Source of the DNA: a bacterium
GTDB taxonomy: Bacteria; Electryoneota; Electryoneia; Electryoneales; Electryoneaceae
Reading direction: 5' to 3'
Length of the DNA stretch: 7,093 bases
Assembly (NCBI GenBank): GCA_014729955.1
Contig: WJJA01000133.1
Location: 1-7,093 of the forward strand
Shown: positions 1 to 5,967 of the stretch, one piece after another
Numbering within the stretch: position 1 is the stretch's first letter
Layout: each line of letters begins with the position of its first letter
Position numbers and translations under genes: made by a program
The notes under the pieces: generated by a model
What the model was told of the DNA's origin: nothing
What the model saw: only the letters and a program-made list of their open reading frames with translations
Database searches by the model: none

Positions 1-163
1 ATACAAGCTTGTTGCACCGCTGGTAAATGTCGTTTTCAGCGCTCCTCACCCCCGCCGGCGGCTACAGCGAGGGAGCAGGGTGCATTCTCCGTTAAACCAT
101 CCTGTCTGCCCGGCGTCCAATTAACTGAACCCACGAACTTTCAGGACGGCACCGCACATTACC

Positions 164-179
164 GGGAGACAGGACCTTG
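164..179 (+). promoter_or_regulatory. Shine-Dalgarno that fixes a TTG start codon
   Basis: GGGAGA (164-169) lies 7 nt before TTG at 177-179. Starting here gives a complete signal peptide. The next in-frame ATG (229) would remove most of the hydrophobic core and has no comparable ribosome binding site, so the TTG start is preferred. Confidence 0.65.
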
Positions 180-1652
180 AAACGGACGGAACCATGCATC
201 CTCGTCACGGCGGCCCTGTTGCTTATCATGCAGACCGCCGCTTTCTCACAGGATTATGCCATTGTCGATACCGGCCAGGACCAGTGCTACAATACCCTGG
301 AGATCATCGGCGCACCACAGCCGGGCGAGCCTTTCTTCGGTCAGGACGCCTGCTATGACGGGATCCAGCCGCATTACCAGGACAACGGCGACGGCACCGT
401 CACGGACCTTATCACCGGTCTGATGTGGCAACAATCGCCGGACCTGGACAACAAATCGACATTTGCCGAAGCGCTCGCCGGAGCGGAAACGTTCGACCTG
501 GGCGGATATGACGACTGGCGCTTGCCGACCATCAAGGAGTTGTATTCGCTTGCCGATTTCCGCGGCAGCAGCCCGCTGTTGATACCCTACATCGACACAA
601 CCTTTTTCGATTTCCGTTTCGGCGATGAAAGCCGGGGCGAGCGGGTGATCGACGGTCAGTACTGGTCCTCCACCGAGTACGTCGCCACGACCATGGGCGG
701 CGATGAAACCGTGTTTGGATACAACTTTGCGGACGGCCGTATCAAGGGCTATCCGAAACAGTTCCCAGGCGGCGGCGAAAACGAATTGTTCGTCCGTTAT
801 GTACGCGGCAATCCGGATTATGGTGTCAACCAGTTCGTTGACAACGGCAACGGTACCATTACGGACGAAGCCACCGGCCTGATGTGGATGCAGGACGATG
901 CCGGCGACACAATGAACTGGGAAGAAGCCCTGGAGTATGCAGAAACCTTCAGCTACGCGGGCTATGACGACTGGCGCCTGCCGAACGCCGGGGAGCTGCA
1001 GAGTATCGTGGACTACACACGATCTCCCTCCGCGCCGGACCCGGATCGGCAGAGCGCGGCGATCGATCCGATCTTCCACGTGACCACGGACGAATCCTAC
1101 TACTGGACCGGTACGACCTTGCGTGAAGCGCCGGAAGACATCGGCATCGGCTACAACGCGGTGTATATCTGCTTCGGTCGTGCGATGGGGTACATGAACG
1201 GGCAGTGGTTGGACGTACACGGTGCCGGTGCGCAGCGCGGCGATCCGAAAGAGGGCGATCCTTCCAATTGGCCCTACGGGCACGGGCCCCAGGGCGATGA
1301 CATTCGTATCTACAACCATGTCCGCCTGGTGCGTGGCGGCGATGCGACCGCCGTGGATGGGCCGACGCGGGGCGAAACCGAACGTCCGTCGGATTTCGAA
1401 CTGGCGCAGAACCGTCCGAACCCGTTCAACCCGGAGACGACCATTCAGTTCAGCCTGCCGGAAGCGTCACGGGCACGCCTGGTTGTGTACAACACGCTGG
1501 GTCGTCACGTGGAAACCCTGTTGAACGCTCCCCTCTCTGCAGGTCGCCATGAAGCGGTGTTCCGCGCAGAACACCGTCCAAGCGGCATCTACTACTACAC
1601 ACTGCAGGCGGGCGCGCAGCACGAGACACGAGCGATGGTCCTGGTGAAGTAA
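177..1652 (+). CDS. Secreted protein: two DUF1566 domains plus C-terminal sorting domain
   Basis: A 491-residue exported protein of unknown biochemical role. Residues 1-24 form a signal peptide: KR, then a hydrophobic core, with probable cleavage AFS|QDY. Two homologous DUF1566 / Lcl C-terminal-like domains follow, at about 68-211 and 221-388. Each opens with DNG(D/N)GT(V/I)TD..TGLMW, carries GYDDWRLP...EL (110-122 and 262-274), has a YWSST or YYWTGTT segment, and closes with VR(Y/L)VRG. After a short linker, residues 407-491 form a Por/FlgD-like sorting domain (QNRPNPFNPETT at 411-422, then VYNTLG and SGIYYYTL). In the FCB group such domains send proteins through type IX secretion to the cell surface or medium. 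The related domain in Legionella Lcl has been linked to adhesion and glycan binding, so a surface adhesin-like role is possible but inferred. The gene stands alone: 270 bp separate it from the next gene and no relation to the downstream enzymes is evident. Confidence 0.9.
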   Translation: MKRTEPCILVTAALLLIMQTAAFSQDYAIVDTGQDQCYNTLEIIGAPQPGEPFFGQDACYDGIQPHYQDNGDGTVTDLITGLMWQQSPDLDNKSTFAEALAGAETFDLGGYDDWRLPTIKELYSLADFRGSSPLLIPYIDTTFFDFRFGDESRGERVIDGQYWSSTEYVATTMGGDETVFGYNFADGRIKGYPKQFPGGGENELFVRYVRGNPDYGVNQFVDNGNGTITDEATGLMWMQDDAGDTMNWEEALEYAETFSYAGYDDWRLPNAGELQSIVDYTRSPSAPDPDRQSAAIDPIFHVTTDESYYWTGTTLREAPEDIGIGYNAVYICFGRAMGYMNGQWLDVHGAGAQRGDPKEGDPSNWPYGHGPQGDDIRIYNHVRLVRGGDATAVDGPTRGETERPSDFELAQNRPNPFNPETTIQFSLPEASRARLVVYNTLGRHVETLLNAPLSAGRHEAVFRAEHRPSGIYYYTLQAGAQHETRAMVLVK

Positions 1653-1675
1653 ATCGGTCATGCTGGAGAATCGAA

Positions 1676-1701
1676 GGTTCGCCCCCTGAGGCGAAGCCTC
1701 A
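1676..1701 (+). repeat. Overlapping alternative hairpins after the first gene
   Basis: Starting 23 nt after the stop of the secreted-protein gene, two small stems share sequence. TTCGCC (1678-1683) pairs with GGCGAA (1690-1695), and TGAGGC (1687-1692) pairs with GCCTCA (1696-1701) around a GAA triloop. They cannot form together. No T-tract follows, so this is not a standard intrinsic terminator. It may help end transcription or protect the 3' end of the mRNA. The rest of 1653-1922 holds no gene that I can support. Confidence 0.35.
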
Positions 1702-1908
1702 ACGCTTCCGCCTCCATCACCACACGCTCGATCCGGTTGCTTCACGGCAGCCGGGTCGTGTTTGTGATGCATTGCGATGAACAGAGCATAGCATGCAGTA
1801 GGAGCTGTGCTTTCATACGTTGCGGTGCGTTCCCTCTCATGCCCGCGGCACCCTGTTCATTCGCTTCAATGAAACCCGTTCCGCATCGTACATTGCCCTC
1901 CAAACCAC

Positions 1909-1922
1909 AAGGAGGGGACGAC
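1909..1922 (+). promoter_or_regulatory. Strong Shine-Dalgarno fixing the aldehyde dehydrogenase start
   Basis: AAGGAGGGG (1909-1917) is a near-perfect anti-16S match. From the end of AAGGAGG there are 7 nt to ATG 1923. It argues against any upstream start in the open frame, which runs back to about 1737 with residues unlike the family. Confidence 0.85.
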
Positions 1923-3350
1923 ATGGCGAAGGACTTCAAGCTCTACATCAATGGAGAGTGGATCGATAACGGCGACCATGACACGGTCACGGACAAGTAC
2001 ACCGGAGAAGGGTGGGCGACGCTGCCGCGTGCCGGCGAACGGGAAGCGGATCAGGCGCTGGAAGCCGCCGCGCAGGCGCGGCAACCGATGCGGGAGATGA
2101 CCGCCAGGCTGCGCGGCGAAATCCTGGAACAGATTGTCGTGCAATTGAAACAGCGCGAGCGGGAACTGGCCGAGACCATCGCGGTCGAAGCCGGCAAATC
2201 CTGGAAATACGCCCTGGGTGAAGTGAAGCGTGCGCAGGAAACCTTCACCTTTGCTGCTGATGTCGCACGCACGTTCGGCGGCGAGACGGTTCCGATGGAC
2301 GCTGCGGCACGCGGCAAGGACACCCTCGGCTTCTGGATTCGTGAACCGGTCGGCGTGGTGCTGGCGATTACCCCGTTCAATTTCCCGCTGAACCTTGTCG
2401 CCCACAAGGTCGCCCCGGCGATCGCAACCGGCTGTCCGGTGGTGCTGAAACCCGCCGGCACAACTCCGATCACCGCGCTGAAGCTGGCGGAAATCCTTGA
2501 CTCCACGCCTCTGCCGAAAGGTGCTTACAACGTCGTGCACGGTTCAGGATCCAAGTTGGGTAAAGCCCTCGTGCCGGATCGTCGTGTGAACAAGGTCAGC
2601 TTCACCGGATCGGTGGAAGTCGGTCGCTGGATCAAGCAGAATTCGGATGTCGTGCGTGTCACCCTCGAGCTTGGAAACAACTCCGCCGTGGTGGTCGATG
2701 AAGACGCAAACCTGGATGATGCGATCCCGCAGTGTGTCACCGGTTCCTATGCCAACAGCGGACAGGTGTGCATCGGGATTCAGCGTATCTATGTGCATGG
2801 GTCGCATTTCGAAGAATTCCTCGAGCGCTTCGTGGAGCAATCGAAACAGCAGAAGATCGCTCATCCGCTGGAGGAAGACGGCGACGTCGGCCCGCTGATT
2901 TCCGAAGGCGATGTGGAACGTGTGCAGCAGTGGGTGCAGGAGGCCCGTGACGGCGGCGCGAAGGTGCTGTCAGGCGGCGAACCGGTGAACGAGCGAATCT
3001 ATCCGCCGACGGTACTGACCGGCACAAACGCTGACATGAAGGTCTGGAGCGACGAGCTGTTCGCGCCGGTGGTGATCGTGGAACGAGTGGAAAGTTTTGA
3101 AGAAGGGCTGCGGCTCGCAGACACCGGCGATTACGGCCTCCAGGCGGGTGTGTTTACTCCGCGCATCAAAGAGGCCTTGCAGGCGATTCGCGGCATCGAC
3201 GTCGGCGGGATCATGATCAACGGCATCCCGACCTTCCGTGTCGATCACATGCCCTACGGCGGCAACAAGATGTCCGGCATCGGTCGGGAGGGAGTCCGTT
3301 TCGCCGCCGAAGAGATGACCAGTCCGAAAATGGTGGTGATCAAGGCGTAA
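1923..3350 (+). CDS. NAD(P)-dependent aldehyde dehydrogenase
   Basis: A 475-residue cytoplasmic enzyme of the aldehyde dehydrogenase superfamily, of normal length (about 470-500), oxidising an aldehyde to its carboxylate with NAD(P)+. Visible landmarks: ITPFNFP with the oxyanion Asn154; KPAGTTP with the cofactor-binding Lys176; FTGS (227-230); LELGNN with the general base Glu249; GQVCIG with the nucleophile Cys283; DELFAPV with Glu378; and PYGGNKMSGIGREG (444-457) near the C-terminus. ELGNNSA in place of the common ELGGNSP, and CIGIQRIYVH after the catalytic Cys, resemble the lactaldehyde dehydrogenase-like / y4uC-like branch (family 21) more than classical betaine-aldehyde enzymes; this subfamily call comes from memory of the motifs. 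The substrate is unknown; lactaldehyde, glycolaldehyde and semialdehydes are all possible. Its neighbours are an alanine-dehydrogenase-like protein and a CoA-transferase, 111 bp downstream, behind their own promoter. Translation starts at ATG 1923. Confidence 0.93.
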   Translation: MAKDFKLYINGEWIDNGDHDTVTDKYTGEGWATLPRAGEREADQALEAAAQARQPMREMTARLRGEILEQIVVQLKQRERELAETIAVEAGKSWKYALGEVKRAQETFTFAADVARTFGGETVPMDAAARGKDTLGFWIREPVGVVLAITPFNFPLNLVAHKVAPAIATGCPVVLKPAGTTPITALKLAEILDSTPLPKGAYNVVHGSGSKLGKALVPDRRVNKVSFTGSVEVGRWIKQNSDVVRVTLELGNNSAVVVDEDANLDDAIPQCVTGSYANSGQVCIGIQRIYVHGSHFEEFLERFVEQSKQQKIAHPLEEDGDVGPLISEGDVERVQQWVQEARDGGAKVLSGGEPVNERIYPPTVLTGTNADMKVWSDELFAPVVIVERVESFEEGLRLADTGDYGLQAGVFTPRIKEALQAIRGIDVGGIMINGIPTFRVDHMPYGGNKMSGIGREGVRFAAEEMTSPKMVVIKA

Positions 3351-3371
3351 GCATAGCGCAAACGGTCCATC

Positions 3372-3414
3372 CCGGCGGGTCTGCCCCGGGGCTCGGTTTG
3401 GACCCCCCCGCCGG
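3372..3414 (+). repeat. GC-rich inverted repeat overlapping the promoter
   Basis: CCGGCGGG (3372-3379) is the exact reverse complement of CCCGCCGG (3407-3414). Allowing a four-C bulge, the stem grows to CCGGCGGGTC against GACCC-(CCCC)-GCCGG (3372-3381 / 3401-3414). The loop contains a further palindrome, CCCCGGGG. It lies 22-64 bases after the aldehyde dehydrogenase stop and its right arm covers the -35 element and spacer of the next promoter. No T-run follows the right arm, so a classical intrinsic terminator is unlikely. It could act as an imperfect terminator or a protein-binding site. Confidence 0.5.
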
Positions 3415-3426
3415 TGTGCCTATATT
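3398..3426 (+). promoter_or_regulatory. Near-consensus sigma-70 promoter for the dehydrogenase/CoA-transferase operon
   Basis: TTGGAC (3398-3403), exactly 17 nt, then TATATT (3421-3426). The -35 matches TTGACA at 4 of 6 positions and the -10 matches TATAAT at 5 of 6, with ideal spacing. A start site near 3433 would give a leader of about 29 nt carrying the Shine-Dalgarno GAGGGGAG (3446-3453). This suggests the following two genes can be transcribed separately from the aldehyde dehydrogenase. The TATA-like hexamer stands out in an otherwise very GC-rich stretch. Confidence 0.6.
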
Positions 3427-3461
3427 CCCGGCAACGTCCTGAACAGAGGGGAGATGCGGTC

Positions 3462-4580
3462 ATGATCGTAGGGATTCCGCGTGAACGGTTCATCGATGAA
3501 ACCCGTGTGGCGCTGGCGCCGTCCGGGGTGCGCGAATTGGTCGAACGCGGCGCGCAGGTCTATGTGGAGTGCGACGCCGGCCTCGAAGCGGGCTGGACGG
3601 ATGCGGAGTATGAAGCCGCCGGCGCTGTTATCGCCCATGCTGATTTCGAGGTGCACCAGCGCGCCGACCTCTTGCTGAAGGTCTTGCCGCCCGTGGCCGA
3701 AGAGGTCGAGAACATGCGGGATGAATTGATGCTGATCAGCTATCTGCAGCTCACCCTCGCGCAACGGTCCGTGTTCGAGGAGCTGGTCGAGAAAGAGATC
3801 ACCGCGGTCGGGCTGGAAAACGTGGAATACGAGGGCGGCGGCCACCCGGTACGCCGTGCGATGAGCGAAATCGCCGGGGCGCTGTCGGTGCATGTCGGGG
3901 CACGTTACCTCTGCGCGGATCACGGCGGTCGCGGGGTGCTCCTGTCGGGCGTGCCCGGCGTGCCTCCCGCATCGGTCGGTATCATCGGAGCCGGCATGGT
4001 CGGCAAGTCCGCCGCGCGGGCCGCTTACGATATGGGCGCCCACGTCATCCTCGTTGACCAGCGCATTCGACCGCTCCGTGAAGCGATGTACCATATCGGC
4101 AAGGATCTCCACACCGGCGTGATCAATGACCACAACCTGGAAAAGATGAGCAAGTTCGTGGATGTTCTGATCGCCGCGGTGCTGATCGAGGACTACCCGA
4201 CGCCTCACCTGATTACACGCGAGCATGTCCGTTCGATGAAAAAGGGCAGTGTGATCGTGGACGTGGCCATTGACCAGGGCGGTGCGGTGGAGACCAGCCG
4301 GCCGACGCGCATCTCAGACCCGACCTTCGTTGAAGAGGATGTCATCCATTATTGTGTGCCAAACATGCCGGCCAAAGTGCCAAGGACCGCGACACGTGCG
4401 TTCCAGAACCAGGTGCTGCCGTTCCTGCGTATGATCGCAGAAAAGGGACCGACCGAGGGACTGCGCGCCCACTCGTATCTGAAATCCGGCTTGAACCTGT
4501 TTGAAGGCACAGTGACACGCGACGCCGTCGCGAGGACATTCGACTGCGCATGGACGCCCATCGAGGAGGTGTTGCGATAA
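3462..4580 (+). CDS. Alanine dehydrogenase family protein with Gln at the catalytic His position
   Basis: A 372-residue cytoplasmic NAD-dependent dehydrogenase of the alanine dehydrogenase / PNT N-terminal family; bacterial alanine dehydrogenases are about 370 residues. The family reaction is reversible oxidative deamination of L-alanine to pyruvate and ammonia. Seen: MIVGIPRE and TRVALAP with substrate-binding Arg15; LLKV with Lys73 (equivalent of Lys75); RRAMSEIAGALSVHVGA (131-147); Rossmann loop GAGMVG (176-181) with Asp199 at the end of the second strand, consistent with NAD preference; VDVAIDQGG with catalytic Asp271; and NMPAKVPRTAT (301-311). The usual catalytic His96 (YLHL in classical enzymes) is replaced by Gln96 (SYLQL). 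Similar LQL versions are, as I recall, common in Bacteroidota, so this may be a distinct subfamily with another substrate. The start at ATG 3462 is set by GAGGGGAG at 3446-3453 and the family N-terminus. Its TAA overlaps the next ATG by one base, so the two are co-translated. Confidence 0.85.
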   Translation: MIVGIPRERFIDETRVALAPSGVRELVERGAQVYVECDAGLEAGWTDAEYEAAGAVIAHADFEVHQRADLLLKVLPPVAEEVENMRDELMLISYLQLTLAQRSVFEELVEKEITAVGLENVEYEGGGHPVRRAMSEIAGALSVHVGARYLCADHGGRGVLLSGVPGVPPASVGIIGAGMVGKSAARAAYDMGAHVILVDQRIRPLREAMYHIGKDLHTGVINDHNLEKMSKFVDVLIAAVLIEDYPTPHLITREHVRSMKKGSVIVDVAIDQGGAVETSRPTRISDPTFVEEDVIHYCVPNMPAKVPRTATRAFQNQVLPFLRMIAEKGPTEGLRAHSYLKSGLNLFEGTVTRDAVARTFDCAWTPIEEVLR

Positions 4581-4582
4581 TG
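4563..4582 (+). promoter_or_regulatory. Internal Shine-Dalgarno and TAATG stop-start overlap
   Basis: GAGGAGG (4563-4569), inside the last codons of the dehydrogenase, sits 10 nt before ATG 4580, whose A is the last base of the upstream TAA. This selects 4580 over the in-frame ATG at 4550 and indicates translational coupling. Confidence 0.8.
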
Positions 4583-5893
4583 AGGTGGATGAAGAAATAC
4601 CAGGAACGCAAGTGCAGCGCCGCTGAGGCGGTCCGTGCAATCAAAAGCGGGGACCGTGTCTATGTCCACGCCGGTTGCGCGAAGCCCGGCGCTTTGCTCG
4701 ACGCCATGGTCGACCGTGCCGGCGAGCTGAAGAATGTCGAGGTGACCCATATCCTCGTGATGGGCGAGGCGAAATACATGGACCCGCAATATGAAGGCAT
4801 CTTCCGCCACCGCGCCCTATTCATCGGCCATAACGCACGGCAGGCGGTGAACGAAGGCCGTGCGGACGCCATGGGCATTCACCTCCACGCCGTCCCGTTG
4901 CTGTTCAAGCTGGGCCACCTGCCGGTCAATGTCGCGCTGATCCATGTCGCGCCCCCGGACGAACACGGTTTCTGCTCCTACGGCACCGACATCGGCACCA
5001 ACAAGGCCGCCGCGGAGACCGCCAAGGTCGTGATCGCCCAGGTGAACCCGAAAATGCCGCGCACCCTCGGCGACAGCTTCATACATGTCAACAAGATCCA
5101 CCATTTCGTTGAGCATGATACTCCGATCCTGGAAATGCCGCAGTTCACGTTCAACGCCGACGATCCGACCAACGAAGTGCCGCTGAAGATCGGTGAGAAT
5201 GTCGTGGACCTGATCGACGACGGTTCCACCCTGCAGATGGGCATCGGCACCATCCCGGATGCTGTGCTCTATCACCTGCGCGGGAAACGTCACCTCGGCA
5301 TTCATTCCGAAATGTTTTCCGACGGTGTCGTCGACCTCGTGGAAGAGGGTGTGATTACGAACGAAAAGAAGACCATCAATACAGGCAAGATCGTCGCCGG
5401 TTTCGTGCTAGGCACCGAAAAGACCTTCGACTTCATCGATAACAACCCGATCTGCGATTTTCGCCCGACCGAGTACGTGAACGATGTGCAGGTGGTCGCT
5501 TCGCACGACAACATGGTGGCGATCAACAGCGCGATCGAGGTGGATTTGACCGGGCAGGTATGCGCGGACAGCATCGGTCCGAAGCTCTTCAGCGGGTTCG
5601 GCGGGCAAGTGGACTTCATTCGCGGTGCTGCGCATTCACGGAACGGCAAGCCCGTGATCGCCCTGCCATCGACCGCGAAGAACGACGAGATCACTCGCAT
5701 CACCCCGCAGTTGAAACCGGGAGCCGGCGTGGTCACCAGCCGTGCGGACGTCCACTGGGTGGTCACCGAGTACGGCGCGGTCAACCTTTTCGGCAGGAGC
5801 TACCGGGAACGCACAGAGCTGATGATCTCGATCGCCCACCCGAAGTTCCGCGATGAGCTGCGTGCCTACGCGAAGAGTGTGAATCTGCTGTAG
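4580..5893 (+). CDS. Acetyl-CoA hydrolase/transferase family CoA-transferase (4-hydroxybutyrate CoA-transferase-like)
   Basis: A 437-residue cytoplasmic class I CoA-transferase that moves CoA from acetyl-CoA or another acyl-CoA to a carboxylic acid through a glutamyl-CoA thioester. Length and motifs match clostridial 4-hydroxybutyrate CoA-transferase (AbfT, about 438 residues). Domain 1 includes HVAPPDEHGFCSYG (122-135) and GDSFIHV (164-170). Domain 2 contains DGSTLQMGIGTIPDAV (214-229); GIHSEM with the probable catalytic Glu244; SGFGGQVDFIRGA (338-350), an oxyanion/CoA loop; and GAGVVTSRADVHWVVTEYGA (381-400). All key positions appear intact. The acid is not certain: 4-hydroxybutyrate, succinate, acetate, propionate and butyrate users share this fold, so no gene symbol is given. 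It is translationally coupled to the dehydrogenase upstream, and it is the last gene of the GC-rich block. No clear intrinsic terminator follows it. Confidence 0.9.
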   Translation: MRWMKKYQERKCSAAEAVRAIKSGDRVYVHAGCAKPGALLDAMVDRAGELKNVEVTHILVMGEAKYMDPQYEGIFRHRALFIGHNARQAVNEGRADAMGIHLHAVPLLFKLGHLPVNVALIHVAPPDEHGFCSYGTDIGTNKAAAETAKVVIAQVNPKMPRTLGDSFIHVNKIHHFVEHDTPILEMPQFTFNADDPTNEVPLKIGENVVDLIDDGSTLQMGIGTIPDAVLYHLRGKRHLGIHSEMFSDGVVDLVEEGVITNEKKTINTGKIVAGFVLGTEKTFDFIDNNPICDFRPTEYVNDVQVVASHDNMVAINSAIEVDLTGQVCADSIGPKLFSGFGGQVDFIRGAAHSRNGKPVIALPSTAKNDEITRITPQLKPGAGVVTSRADVHWVVTEYGAVNLFGRSYRERTELMISIAHPKFRDELRAYAKSVNLL

Positions 5894-5895
5894 GG

Positions 5896-5926
5896 TTGTG
5901 AAAATCGGGAGATTGGGCATTATATT
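5896..5926 (+). promoter_or_regulatory. Possible promoter for the ATPase/TOPRIM pair
   Basis: The 74-bp gap before the ATPase contains TTGTGA (5896-5901), followed by CATTAT (5918-5923, 16-nt spacer) or TATATT (5921-5926, 19-nt spacer). Each hexamer pairing is imperfect, but the AT-rich -10 area is distinct and correctly placed for a start near 5968. TATATT is the same -10 hexamer as at 3421-3426. Confidence 0.35.
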
Positions 5927-5967
5927 TTGTGCATTGCCTGAAGCTGATTCAGCAGATTGAGGAACTC

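Noticed and set aside
52..61. Perfect palindrome CCGCCGGCGG upstream of the first gene
   Set aside because: A 10-base GC palindrome is expected by chance in DNA this GC-rich, and no promoter or second copy nearby gives it meaning.
246..1319. A 357-codon open frame on the minus strand
   Set aside because: It is the antisense shadow of the DUF1566 gene. Its translation has no recognisable domain, while the + strand protein has a signal peptide, duplicated domains and a sorting domain.
1865..1894. Possible promoter TTCAAT-18-TACATT ahead of the aldehyde dehydrogenase
   Set aside because: Only 3 of 6 and 4 of 6 matches to consensus. It is placed plausibly, but is too weak to list as a feature.
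1737..1922. N-terminal extension of the aldehyde dehydrogenase frame
   Set aside because: The extra residues do not resemble the family, and the strong AAGGAGGGG sits directly before ATG 1923.
3414..3461. Upstream GTG start for the alanine-dehydrogenase-like gene
   Set aside because: It would start inside the promoter region and add 16 residues with no homology. ATG 3462 has a good Shine-Dalgarno and the family N-terminus MIVGIPRE.
3420..4226. A 268-codon minus-strand frame opposite the dehydrogenase
   Set aside because: Antisense shadow of a GC-rich coding region, with His/Arg/Val-rich nonsense composition and no domain.
5929..5967. GTG start for the ATPase, 13 codons earlier
   Set aside because: No Shine-Dalgarno, it lies within or right next to the probable -10 region, and similarity to ATPases begins at MIRSMKILGY.
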